33,852 nt of DNA from an uncultured Pelagibacteraceae bacterium (lineage in GTDB: Bacteria > Pseudomonadota > Alphaproteobacteria > Pelagibacterales > Pelagibacteraceae). Both the position numbers and the translations under genes were made by a program. Location: positions 1 to 33,852 of the forward strand of contig CACPHV010000013.1 in assembly GCA_902633985.1 (NCBI GenBank), in the 5' to 3' direction. Of this stretch, positions 1 to 7,910 are shown in pieces; position 1 is the stretch's first letter; each line of letters begins with the position of its first letter. The notes under the pieces were generated by a model. It did no database searches. It saw only the letters and a list, made by a program, of their open reading frames with translations, and had not been told where the DNA came from.

Positions 1-708
1 TTGGCCTTCAACCTTTGTTACTCTGTGTAAAGTAAATCTACCTTTAAATATTTGTAAATCCCCTGGCTCTAATTTTAATTGTCTTACCCTAGTTCTGTCT
101 CCTGCTATAACTTTTTGCACTTCTTTGAAATTTTCATTTCCAGGTTCTCTAATATTTGGACAGTACTCAAATACACCACCCTTTTCAGGTTTTTGGATCA
201 TTAAACTAAGCGTAAATTCACAACTGTCAAAATGCCATGGGAGTACTCCATCTGGTTTCATAACATTATACGCATGACATGCTAAAGGATCCGCCCATCT
301 GTAAATAGGTGAGACGCCTAAACAAGCAGATACAAATTTTAAAAGTTCTTCAGTTTCGTAAAGATATTTCATTTCAGAATCTTTTGGAAAACAATCTGAA
401 TTTAAATATCCATTATATCTATTCATAAAAGTTCTTTTTGGATGATCTTTTGGTAATGAGGGATCGTCCTTTGCATACAAATATGCATTTATACTCTCTT
501 TAGACATATAAACTTCGTCTAATTGTTTTTCTAACTCAGAATTCATTACCTTAAGTGATTTAGGTAAAATAAAATTTGGAATTGTTGAACAACTATATTG
601 ATCAAGTTCTTCTTTACATTTTTTAATTAGATTTTTAATTATTGGTGAATTTAAATCGTATATTGGATATTTTTCTAAATCTACAATAGTCTTAAGTCTA
701 TCGTTCAT
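1..708 (-). CDS. Putative 2-oxoglutarate/Fe(II)-dependent oxygenase, C-terminus cut by window edge
   Basis: An uninterrupted frame of 236 codons runs from an ATG at 708 to the left edge without a stop, so the gene is partial. The visible part carries a cupin-type iron triad: WHFDS gives His159 and Asp161, and LHRV gives His228, with the EPGDLQIF strand just before it as in double-stranded beta-helix oxygenases. The 2OG-binding Arg expected downstream of the last His lies outside the window. Having Asp in the HxD motif argues for a hydroxylase or desaturase rather than a halogenase, where that residue is usually Gly or Ala. It starts 6 nt after the nucleotidyltransferase stop, so it is the last visible gene of the minus-strand operon. 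The substrate is unknown; the context suggests a small methylated or amino compound. Fold confidence is good, substrate is not inferable. Confidence 0.72.
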   Translation of the reverse strand, partial: MNDRLKTIVDLEKYPIYDLNSPIIKNLIKKCKEELDQYSCSTIPNFILPKSLKVMNSELEKQLDEVYMSKESINAYLYAKDDPSLPKDHPKRTFMNRYNGYLNSDCFPKDSEMKYLYETEELLKFVSACLGVSPIYRWADPLACHAYNVMKPDGVLPWHFDSCEFTLSLMIQKPEKGGVFEYCPNIREPGNENFKEVQKVIAGDRTRVRQLKLEPGDLQIFKGRFTLHRVTKVEGQ

Positions 709-714
709 TTAAGT

Positions 715-1089
715 TTATTTTAACTTTCCCTCTTCTCTCATTTTTGCTCTTATCTTGGTAGCTGATATTTTTTGAGTTTCTTCATCTAAAACTATTTCCT
801 CAATTTTATATCCAACTCCCCTACCATAACAAATATTTGTAATATTAGGCACTAACATTATTTTAAATTGTCCTTCAAATTCAGGATTTAATCTGTCTTC
901 AATATTTTTTTTAACAGTTTCAAAATCAAAAGGATTATCGTCTACACCCTGTATATCTCTAATTTGAATACAAACTTGTCCAGTTTTTTTAATAATTTCT
1001 TTAAACAAAGTGTAATGTCCATCATGAAAAGGTTGCCATCTTCCTAGCATTTGTGCTGTTGGTTTTTTGTTATCCCATTGGTGTGTCAT
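715..1089 (-). CDS. HxGH-family nucleotidyltransferase (adenylyl/cytidylyltransferase-like)
   Basis: This 124-residue protein has both signatures of the nucleotidylyltransferase superfamily: GRWQPFHDGH near the N-terminus (His22 and His25 of the HxGH motif) and ISATKIR near residues 108-114 (the ISSTxxR-like motif). Such enzymes transfer AMP or CMP to a phosphate or phospho-alcohol acceptor; NMN, pantetheine-phosphate, glycerol-3-phosphate and choline-phosphate enzymes are relatives. I chose the ATG at 1089 rather than one 11 codons upstream because it forms an ATGA overlap with the stop of the kinase gene, implying translational coupling. At 124 residues it is a single minimal domain. Pairing with an APS-kinase-like enzyme suggests both act on the same small acceptor. 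The acceptor cannot be told from sequence. Confidence 0.75.
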   Translation of the reverse strand: MTHQWDNKKPTAQMLGRWQPFHDGHYTLFKEIIKKTGQVCIQIRDIQGVDDNPFDFETVKKNIEDRLNPEFEGQFKIMLVPNITNICYGRGVGYKIEEIVLDEETQKISATKIRAKMREEGKLK

Positions 1090-1496
1090 TTTTTTATCTC
1101 CTCTATTATTTTTGGTGCCCAATTTTTTGCATCCTGAGTTGTTACATGAAAATCAAAATTCTTAGGATTAACAAACATCTGATTAGTGTCTTCAAATCTT
1201 CCTTCTTTAATCGTATCGACCCACACTCTAAAATCTGCTGGAAACAAACTTCTTGCTTCGGGAGTTGGCGCAATAAAATCTGCAATTACATAATGACCAT
1301 CTGCTTTTAATTTTAAAGCTGCCTCAGCCATTCTTCTTGCCTGTCTTACTCTTCCCTCTTCAGAAAAATCCCAATCGTTTGCAGCTTTTCTTACCTCGTC
1401 TGCATTTAATCTTTTTGCATTTAATAGTGGTGCCATTTCATTTGCTAGAGTTGTTTTACCTGCTCCAGGTAAACCCATTACTAAAATAATTTTCAT
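1086..1496 (-). CDS. Adenylylsulfate-kinase-like P-loop small-molecule kinase
   Basis: This is a 136-residue P-loop kinase with Walker A GLPGAGKTT at residues 8-16. It then shows an APS-kinase-like layout: a NADEVR segment where APS kinases have DGDxxR, an FSEEGRVRQARRM helix, and IAPTPEAR where CysC has ISPxxxxR. Genuine CysC is about 200 residues, so this is a compact relative that may phosphorylate something other than APS. No sulfate-activation partners (cysD, cysN, sat, cysH) are visible nearby. It begins at a TAATG junction with the DddP-like gene and ends in an ATGA overlap with the nucleotidyltransferase gene, so the three should be translated from one message. The family assignment is firm; the substrate is open. 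Confidence 0.72.
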   Translation of the reverse strand: MKIILVMGLPGAGKTTLANEMAPLLNAKRLNADEVRKAANDWDFSEEGRVRQARRMAEAALKLKADGHYVIADFIAPTPEARSLFPADFRVWVDTIKEGRFEDTNQMFVNPKNFDFHVTTQDAKNWAPKIIEEIKK

Positions 1497-2731
1497 TAAA
1501 TATCTTCTAACGGATGATGGGACATTAATTCAAGTCCATTTTCACCTACAAGATACTGTTGTTCAAGTTTTACACCTTCTTTACCACCAACTTTACCAAT
1601 ATAACTCTCAAGTGTAATTGTCATGTTCTTCTCAAAAGTTCCACCTTCTTCTCCACCATCAGTTGGATATCTTATTTGAGGCCACTCATCACACAACCCA
1701 ATTCCATGAACCATACAAGAATACCTATTTCCATAATACTCATCAGGCAAAACCCAAGATTTTTTTATAAATTCTTTAAAACTCATTCCTGGTTTTATTA
1801 ATCTAAAATTATGATCAATTTGATTTCTAGCCATTGAATATAGTTTTTTTTGCTCATCATTAAATTTATGTCCAACTACAAAGGCTCTTGATATGTCAGC
1901 ACAGTATCCATAGGGACCAACCATATCTGTATCAAAAGCAACAATTTCTCCTTGTTGCATAACTTTATTACTACTCTCTTGCATCCATGGATTTGTTCTT
2001 TCACCAGACGATAAAATCCTACACTCAATCCACTCACCTCCATTTTCAATATTCGTTTTATGTAAAATTGACCACAATTCATCTTCTGTCATTCCTGGCT
2101 TAAGATCTGATCTCATTTTTGATACACCTTTTTCTGCAACTTCTATTGCTGCTTTCATACAGGTTAATTCATCAGGTGATTTTATTACTCTTGCTTGTTC
2201 TAAAATTAATTTTGCATCTACAACTTCAATTCCTTCTTTATTTAAAGCTGTAACCGCAGGACCATTTAAAACATCGATTGCAATTTTTTTAGTTTTAAAA
2301 TAATTTTTTGATAAATCTTTAATTTCATTTATCCATTTTGATAATTGTAAATTTGCTTGATCTCCATTGCTAAAATAATCCCATGTGATTGCAGGTCTGA
2401 TTTCGTCAATTAGATTTAAATGCTTCGATAATATTTCACAATTAAAATACTCATAAAGAATTGTTGGTCCATTGACCGGTACAAAACAATATCTTGTTAA
2501 GTTATGCATATTATAGACACTCATGTTTACAGTATCTAAAGCATAACGAACATTCACTGGATCAAATAAAATACAAGCTTCTAAATTGTTTTTTACTAAT
2601 TCTTTTCTAACCCTATCTAAACGATATGATCTTAACTTATCAAAATCAATTTCATCTTCTCTTAATCTTTTTTTAGTAATAAAATTTTGTCTTGGTTTTA
2701 TCTCAGGAGCTATTTTTCTACTAAACCTCAT
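1496..2731 (-). CDS. dddP: DddP-type M24 metalloprotein, probable DMSP lyase
   Basis: This is a 411-residue creatinase/Xaa-Pro-aminopeptidase fold (M24) protein. An N-terminal creatinase-type domain covers residues 35-180 and the pita-bread domain follows. The motifs resemble DddP much more than aminopeptidase P: GGEWIECR, SGERTNPWMQE, AFDTDMVGPYGYCADISR and HGIGLCDEWP. The predicted metal ligands are Asp269, Asp279, His342, Glu375 and Glu390, with Asp267 nearby. Their spacing matches what I remember for roseobacter DddP, and Asp348, six residues after the His, sits where DddP has its proposed catalytic Asp. DddP cleaves dimethylsulfoniopropionate to DMS and acrylate in the cytoplasm. No acrylate-handling gene is visible. 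The alternative is an M24 peptidase or another C-N or C-S lyase on a related osmolyte. Confidence 0.65.
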   Translation of the reverse strand: MRFSRKIAPEIKPRQNFITKKRLREDEIDFDKLRSYRLDRVRKELVKNNLEACILFDPVNVRYALDTVNMSVYNMHNLTRYCFVPVNGPTILYEYFNCEILSKHLNLIDEIRPAITWDYFSNGDQANLQLSKWINEIKDLSKNYFKTKKIAIDVLNGPAVTALNKEGIEVVDAKLILEQARVIKSPDELTCMKAAIEVAEKGVSKMRSDLKPGMTEDELWSILHKTNIENGGEWIECRILSSGERTNPWMQESSNKVMQQGEIVAFDTDMVGPYGYCADISRAFVVGHKFNDEQKKLYSMARNQIDHNFRLIKPGMSFKEFIKKSWVLPDEYYGNRYSCMVHGIGLCDEWPQIRYPTDGGEEGGTFEKNMTITLESYIGKVGGKEGVKLEQQYLVGENGLELMSHHPLEDI

Positions 2732-3354
2732 AATACTCTATACAAACCTAACCATGCGTTAACATCTTTGCTTGCAATATAGTCGGATTTAAAAAATTCT
2801 AATTCTTCCCACTTCTTGCTTTCTTTGAGTATATCAATTTTTTTATCAAAACCATACTCTTCATGAATTCCTTCATTAATTGTGAAACAAATTAAACCAC
2901 CTGGTTTTGTTATTCTTATAAATTCATCTAATGCATTTGGTTTTACATGCCCAAAAGTAAATGTTCCAACACACATAACTCCACCATAAAAGTTGTCCTC
3001 AACTTCTATTGGTTTATTTAAATCAACCTTTACTAATTTTTGATAAAGATCTTTTGGTACAGTGTCTAATAAAGTTTGAGATAAATCAGCTCCATGAAAA
3101 TTTTTAAAACTATATTTTTCAAGCTCCAATCCCACTAAACCTGTTCCACATCCAGCATCAAAAATTAAAGTATCTTTATTTTTCTCATATTTGTTAAATA
3201 TTTCAGCGGTTTCTTTGGGTCCAGTATAGTTCCAATCAACCATGTCTTTATTATATTTATCTTTGTCTCCCCACTCATCGTAGTACTTCATAACTTCATC
3301 TGTGGTTTTAAGTTTATAAATTGGAATTTTGTTTCCTACATCTTTTTGAGCCAT
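2728..3354 (-). CDS. Class I SAM-dependent methyltransferase
   Basis: This is a 208-residue single-domain methyltransferase. Motif I is DAGCGTG at residues 66-72, followed by HGADLSQ (motif II acidic region), VDLNKP and a hydrophobic CVGTFTFGHV strand in the motif IV region. The arrangement resembles METTL27 (WBSCR27)-like small-molecule methyltransferases; that resemblance is from memory. It begins in a TAATG junction with the dehydrogenase gene upstream and ends in an ATGA overlap with the DddP-like gene. Sitting between two osmolyte catabolism genes, it may remethylate or trap an intermediate, or modify a cofactor. The sequence does not distinguish N-, O- or S-methylation. Confidence 0.7.
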   Translation of the reverse strand: MAQKDVGNKIPIYKLKTTDEVMKYYDEWGDKDKYNKDMVDWNYTGPKETAEIFNKYEKNKDTLIFDAGCGTGLVGLELEKYSFKNFHGADLSQTLLDTVPKDLYQKLVKVDLNKPIEVEDNFYGGVMCVGTFTFGHVKPNALDEFIRITKPGGLICFTINEGIHEEYGFDKKIDILKESKKWEELEFFKSDYIASKDVNAWLGLYRVL

Positions 3355-5759
3355 TAGCTTCTCATTTTTTGACCACTTGGATCGTAAAGTGGTTCTTTAA
3401 TAATTGAACAATTAAATAAATCTCCATTTATCTCTACTTGAATTTTATTTTCAGATTTAATTTTTTTTTGATCAACAAAAGTAAACGCTACACTTTTGTT
3501 TACAAAATGAGCAAACCCACCTGAAGTTACATAGCCAATACTTTGATCTCCATTCAAGACGGCTTCATTATTTGTTACATCAATTTCATTTGTTTCAACA
3601 ATTAATGGTACGAGTTTATTTGAAGAATTTTCCTTTTGTGCACTTTCTTTACCAATAAACTCTTTGTCCCAATTTATAAAAGCATCTAAGCCTGTCTCTT
3701 TTGCAGTAAAATCAGGTCTATAATCTAAAGTCCAAGCTCCCCAATTTTTCTCCAACCTCATTGACATTAATGCTCTTCCACCAAAAGGTTTAATATTAAA
3801 TTCTTTTCCAGCTTCCATTAATTCTTCATAAAGTTTTAGTTGATAGTGAGGTGCTACATAAATTTCATAACCGAGTTCGCCAGTAAATGAAATTCTATTT
3901 ATTATAGCTGGAACTCCACCAACAAACATTCTTCTAGAATCTCTAAACTTAAATTTTTCATTTGAAACATCATCTCTTACAATTTTTTCCAAAACTTTCC
4001 TTGAATTTGGTCCTGCAATAGACAAACCATGATACTCATCAGATCTATTAGAATAACTTAAATTAAATTTATCTATGTGACTCTCAAACCAACGTCTATG
4101 CATTTCTTGAGCAGCTCCAGAACCAAATACCATAAATTCATTTTCATCTAAACAAGCAACCGTTAAATCACCACATAATTTTCCTCTATAAGACAACATT
4201 GGAGATAAAGATATTCTTCCTGGTTTTGGAAGTCTTCCAGCCATTATGTGATCTAAAAATTTTCTAGCATCAGGACCTTTGAATTCGTGTTTTGAAAAGT
4301 TGGCAACTTCGATTAAACCAACATTTTCTCTTACATTAATAACCTCTTTTGAAACATAGTCATGTGATCTTGATCTTTTAATAGTAGGTTCTTCATGAGC
4401 ATCTTCTTTATTATTTGCAAACCACAAAACATTTTCTAATCCAAAGCTATCTCCCATAACAGCACCTTGATTTACAAAACGATCATACAGTGCAGTAGTT
4501 TTTTGTTTTCTTCCCTTTGGTAAAGTTTCGTTTGGAAAAGTCATAATAAATCTTCGCTCATAATTTTCTGAGGATTTTATTGTTCCATATTGAGGTGATG
4601 CATAATCTCCAAATCTTGCAACATCCATTGCCCAAACGTCAATTGATGGTTCTCCGTCAATAATCCATTCTGCTATACATTTTCCAACACCGCCGCCTTG
4701 GCAAAATCCAGCCATAACACCAACAGCAACCCAATAATTTTTCATTCCTGGTACTGGACCAATAAGAGGGCTTCCATCTGGACCAAAAGTAAAAGGTCCA
4801 TTAACTATATTTTTTATTCCTGCCCGCTCTAATGCTGGCATTCTCTCAAACCCAATTGCCAATCTATCTTCAATGTTATCTAACTTTGGCTCTAGTAACT
4901 CATGTCCAAAATTCATTGGTGTGCCTTCAACTTTCCAAGGAGTTGATTTTGGCTCATAAGTTCCAAGCAACATTCCTTTTCCTTCTTGTCTAAAGTAAAT
5001 ATTTCCCTCAAAATCTGTTCCAATTGGTAATCTTTGGTCACCCATTGCTTCAATTTCTGGAATAGGTTCAGTGATCAAATAATGATGCTCCATTGGTTGA
5101 ACTGGAAGATTAAGCCCAGCTAGTTGACCAACTTCTCTTGCCCAAAGTCCTCCTGCATTTATTACTATTTCAGCATTTATATTTCCTTTTTCGGTAAAGA
5201 CATCCCAAGTTCCATCTTCTTTTTGTTTCGTATCTTTTACGACAGTGTGAGTGTAATATTTTCCACCATGAACTTTTGCAGCTTTTGCAAAAGCATAAGT
5301 AACTCCTGAAGGATCAACTTCACCATCGATAGGATCCCATAAGGCCAACAAATATCTAGATGGATCAATTAGAGGATTTTTCTTTTTAACTTCCTCTAAA
5401 GAAATAAATTCTTGGTCAAGCCCCATATATCTTGCTTTTGATCTTTCTCTCTTTAAATAATCAGCCCACACGTCATTTGAAGCTAAATAAAAACCTCCAC
5501 TAGGTTTAAATCCTACAGAATGACCTGACTCTTTTTCTATTTCTTTATACAAGCCTATTGTATAAGCCATCATCCTAGAGATATTAGGGTCAGATGAAAT
5601 AACGTGAACATTTCCCGCTGCGTGCCAAGACGATCCTGAGGTAAGTTCATTTCTCTCAAGTAAAATGCAATCCTTTAATCCAAATTTAGATAAATGGTAA
5701 AGAATAGAACAACCCACCACACCACCACCTATGATTACAACTTTGGCATTTTTCTCCAT
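3354..5759 (-). CDS. Dimethylglycine/sarcosine dehydrogenase-type flavoprotein with GcvT domain
   Basis: This is an 801-residue two-part protein. Residues 5-390 form a DAO-type FAD domain with GGGVVG at 11-16 and SGSSWHAAGN at 41-50; His46 corresponds to the His that binds FAD covalently in dimethylglycine dehydrogenase. Residues of about 430-801 are a GcvT/aminomethyltransferase fold (SFTGELGYEIYV is visible) that binds tetrahydrofolate. The family oxidatively removes an N-methyl group and passes it to THF as 5,10-methylene-THF, converting dimethylglycine to sarcosine or sarcosine to glycine. Because a complete sarcosine oxidase lies elsewhere in the window, dimethylglycine is the more likely substrate. 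It follows the methyltransferase-like gene by 8 nt and overlaps the next gene at TAATG. Absence of a signal peptide implies a cytoplasmic location. Confidence 0.85.
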   Translation of the reverse strand: MEKNAKVVIIGGGVVGCSILYHLSKFGLKDCILLERNELTSGSSWHAAGNVHVISSDPNISRMMAYTIGLYKEIEKESGHSVGFKPSGGFYLASNDVWADYLKRERSKARYMGLDQEFISLEEVKKKNPLIDPSRYLLALWDPIDGEVDPSGVTYAFAKAAKVHGGKYYTHTVVKDTKQKEDGTWDVFTEKGNINAEIVINAGGLWAREVGQLAGLNLPVQPMEHHYLITEPIPEIEAMGDQRLPIGTDFEGNIYFRQEGKGMLLGTYEPKSTPWKVEGTPMNFGHELLEPKLDNIEDRLAIGFERMPALERAGIKNIVNGPFTFGPDGSPLIGPVPGMKNYWVAVGVMAGFCQGGGVGKCIAEWIIDGEPSIDVWAMDVARFGDYASPQYGTIKSSENYERRFIMTFPNETLPKGRKQKTTALYDRFVNQGAVMGDSFGLENVLWFANNKEDAHEEPTIKRSRSHDYVSKEVINVRENVGLIEVANFSKHEFKGPDARKFLDHIMAGRLPKPGRISLSPMLSYRGKLCGDLTVACLDENEFMVFGSGAAQEMHRRWFESHIDKFNLSYSNRSDEYHGLSIAGPNSRKVLEKIVRDDVSNEKFKFRDSRRMFVGGVPAIINRISFTGELGYEIYVAPHYQLKLYEELMEAGKEFNIKPFGGRALMSMRLEKNWGAWTLDYRPDFTAKETGLDAFINWDKEFIGKESAQKENSSNKLVPLIVETNEIDVTNNEAVLNGDQSIGYVTSGGFAHFVNKSVAFTFVDQKKIKSENKIQVEINGDLFNCSIIKEPLYDPSGQKMRS

Positions 5760-5767
5760 AAATTTAT

Positions 5768-6850
5768 TTATAACCTTTCTTTTTCAAAATTTACAATATT
5801 GTTTTCAAAATAAATATTTTTTAATTTGGACAATCTCTTTTGAAGAATATTTATATTTTTTTTAGTAAATGAAACTTTTTTTTGCTCTATTTCAGAAACT
5901 TGTCCCACATAGTTAATTGCATTCCAGACAGAAAAAATATTATTTAGTGAGAATTCCTTCAAATTGATAGATAAATTATTGAATGTATATTTTAGTTTTT
6001 CTAGTTTTATTTTAAATTTATCTTTTTCTATATTTTTTTTTATTTGAGATATTAATTTTTTGGGTTCTGAATTTTTATAAAAACCATTCCTTGGATAGTA
6101 ATACTTGAGAAATGATCCTGTAAAATCCTTTCCTGATGAGTATATAAGGAACATTTTTCCTTTAAAATTTAGCAAAGATAAAAGAGGTTTAATAACATTT
6201 TTTACAGTCTGAGTTAAAGGAGACCGAAGCTTAAAACACTGAGATGCAATAATAAAATCATATTTTTTTGGAATTTCACTTATATTTCTGGGTATAAAGT
6301 CTTTTAATTTTTTTTTTTGATCTTTTCTATAAATAGTCAAAAAAATTTTTGACTTGGGTTTAATTGAACCATTTTTGTTATTAAAAGATAATTTCCAATT
6401 TTTTCTAATATAAGGACTTAAACTCATTAAGATCTTAGTAAAATCAATACCTTTTTTTCCAACTAATTCTAATTTTTCAAATTTTACATTGTCAGATGTA
6501 GAGTTATTTAGATCTTTATAGCTACAATTAGTAATATTAAAAATTAAAGTTTTATGTTCAGCAAATCTATCCCCTAAAAAACTTAGAAGCACATTAATAT
6601 CATCGATACTTATTTCTTTACCTACAATAAATATAGGTTTATTTGGCAGATATTTATGCAGGCCTGACAAAAAAGTAGATATAATTGTTCCCTCACCAGT
6701 ACCCGCGTCTAAAACGTTAAAAATTGGTGACCGAGTACTGATTTTTTCTATTTTTTTAAATAAATAAAAAGCAATTTTTGATTTTTCATTAGTTGAGTTT
6801 ACAAATGATAAATATTTGTCTCTAGAATCAAAAAAAGTTTTTCTCTTCAT
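5768..6850 (-). CDS. Unrecognised methyltransferase-like protein
   Basis: This is a 360-residue, very Lys-, Ile- and Asn-rich protein. I do not recognise its family. The only clear motif is NVLDAGTGEGT at residues 45-55, a class I SAM-methyltransferase motif I, followed by a plausible acidic strand end (VGKEI, near residues 70-80) and a later FDFIIASQCF-like strand region. Residues 115-180 look like an insertion relative to ordinary methyltransferases. It lies 8 nt downstream of the BHMT gene and 8 nt upstream of the dimethylglycine dehydrogenase gene, so it is co-expressed with the betaine pathway. It is less conserved-looking than its neighbours, which fits a lineage-specific gene. Methyltransferase fold is likely, function unknown. 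Confidence 0.5.
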   Translation of the reverse strand: MKRKTFFDSRDKYLSFVNSTNEKSKIAFYLFKKIEKISTRSPIFNVLDAGTGEGTIISTFLSGLHKYLPNKPIFIVGKEISIDDINVLLSFLGDRFAEHKTLIFNITNCSYKDLNNSTSDNVKFEKLELVGKKGIDFTKILMSLSPYIRKNWKLSFNNKNGSIKPKSKIFLTIYRKDQKKKLKDFIPRNISEIPKKYDFIIASQCFKLRSPLTQTVKNVIKPLLSLLNFKGKMFLIYSSGKDFTGSFLKYYYPRNGFYKNSEPKKLISQIKKNIEKDKFKIKLEKLKYTFNNLSINLKEFSLNNIFSVWNAINYVGQVSEIEQKKVSFTKKNINILQKRLSKLKNIYFENNIVNFEKERL

Positions 6851-6858
6851 ATTTATTA

Positions 6859-7899
6859 TTAGTATTTGATCTCCTTATTTACTTTTTTAAGAGATTTATC
6901 TGTTCCATGGTGAAAATGTTTGCTCATATCTGGCATATATTTCATTGAAATTGGTTTTTTACCAATTGCAACAGACATTTCTCTGACATGATGAGCTTCA
7001 GCACCACAACATATACCAATAAAATTTATTTTATTATGAACACAATCTTTTGCAAATTCTGCCATTTCAAATCTGTTACAAAATAAGTTGTCTAAAGCAA
7101 CTGGAAATGCATTTCCACCAGGAATACAATCACAACCATGATCAGTAATATTTAAAAAACCAGGTTCTTCTTCTGTAGTTCTGTAAGGAACTGGAAGCCC
7201 TGATACATGACATGAAACTTTGTCTCTAACTTTTTTTAAAAGTTTCATTGTCATCTCGGGTCCTCTGTAACAATTTAACCCAACAACATCAGCACCAAGA
7301 TCTTCCATCATTTTACATGCATCCTCAGCACTATGACCTTCTCTAGTTTTATCTCCTCTAGGAATTGCAAAATTGCATACCGCAATGAGTCCAGCTTCTT
7401 TAATTGCTTTTAATGCAATTTTCATTTCATCAGTCCAACTTATTGTTTCGGCAATAACAAAGTCAACACCAGCTTCTTTTGCCCAAGCAATTTGCTCTTC
7501 GTACATTTGTTGACATTGTTTGTGAGTATTAGGATCTCCTGGATCAAATACATTTGTGTTTGCCACATCTCCACAAACCATAAGATCTAAATCTTTAAAC
7601 TCAGCTGCAGCATCTTTTGCAATTTTAAGAGCGCCTTTTTGCATTGGTTCTAACAAATGTTCTTTACCAATTATTCGAAGCTTTTCTCTATGACCGTAAT
7701 AAGTAAATGCTTGAACAACATCTGAACCTGCTCTAATAAATTCTCGATGTAATTGAGTTACTACCTCAGGATGTTCCATAACAACTTCTGGAACAAATGG
7801 ACCTGCTGAAAGATAACCCCTTCTTTCCATTGCAAAAAGATAGCCTTCTGCACACATTATTGGACCTTCATTTAATCTTGTAATAAGATCTTTTTTCAT
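6859..7899 (-). CDS. bhmT: Betaine-homocysteine S-methyltransferase family protein
   Basis: This is a 346-residue homocysteine S-methyltransferase-domain protein. The zinc-binding cysteines are all present: Cys210 in GLNCYRGP, and Cys297-Cys298 in GICCGAEAHH, matching the C-x(about 80)-CC pattern of human BHMT. The family moves a methyl group from glycine betaine to homocysteine, giving dimethylglycine and methionine; some relatives use S-methylmethionine or DMSP. Length and the downstream dimethylglycine dehydrogenase favour glycine betaine. An upstream GAGAGGG sequence about 8 nt before the ATG is a good ribosome binding site. The gene begins 11 nt after the Rieske oxygenase stop. It couples osmolyte breakdown to methionine regeneration in the cytoplasm. 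Confidence 0.85.
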   Translation of the reverse strand: MKKDLITRLNEGPIMCAEGYLFAMERRGYLSAGPFVPEVVMEHPEVVTQLHREFIRAGSDVVQAFTYYGHREKLRIIGKEHLLEPMQKGALKIAKDAAAEFKDLDLMVCGDVANTNVFDPGDPNTHKQCQQMYEEQIAWAKEAGVDFVIAETISWTDEMKIALKAIKEAGLIAVCNFAIPRGDKTREGHSAEDACKMMEDLGADVVGLNCYRGPEMTMKLLKKVRDKVSCHVSGLPVPYRTTEEEPGFLNITDHGCDCIPGGNAFPVALDNLFCNRFEMAEFAKDCVHNKINFIGICCGAEAHHVREMSVAIGKKPISMKYMPDMSKHFHHGTDKSLKKVNKEIKY

Positions 7900-7910
7900 A
7901 ATTTACCCTC

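Noticed and set aside
1090..1122. Upstream start for the nucleotidyltransferase (ATG at 1122)
   Set aside because: It would add 11 residues wholly inside the kinase gene; the ATG at 1089 forms an ATGA overlap and suits this operon better.
1053..1310. Plus-strand 85-codon frame
   Set aside because: It lies antisense to the kinase and nucleotidyltransferase genes, has no ribosome binding site and has shadow-frame composition.
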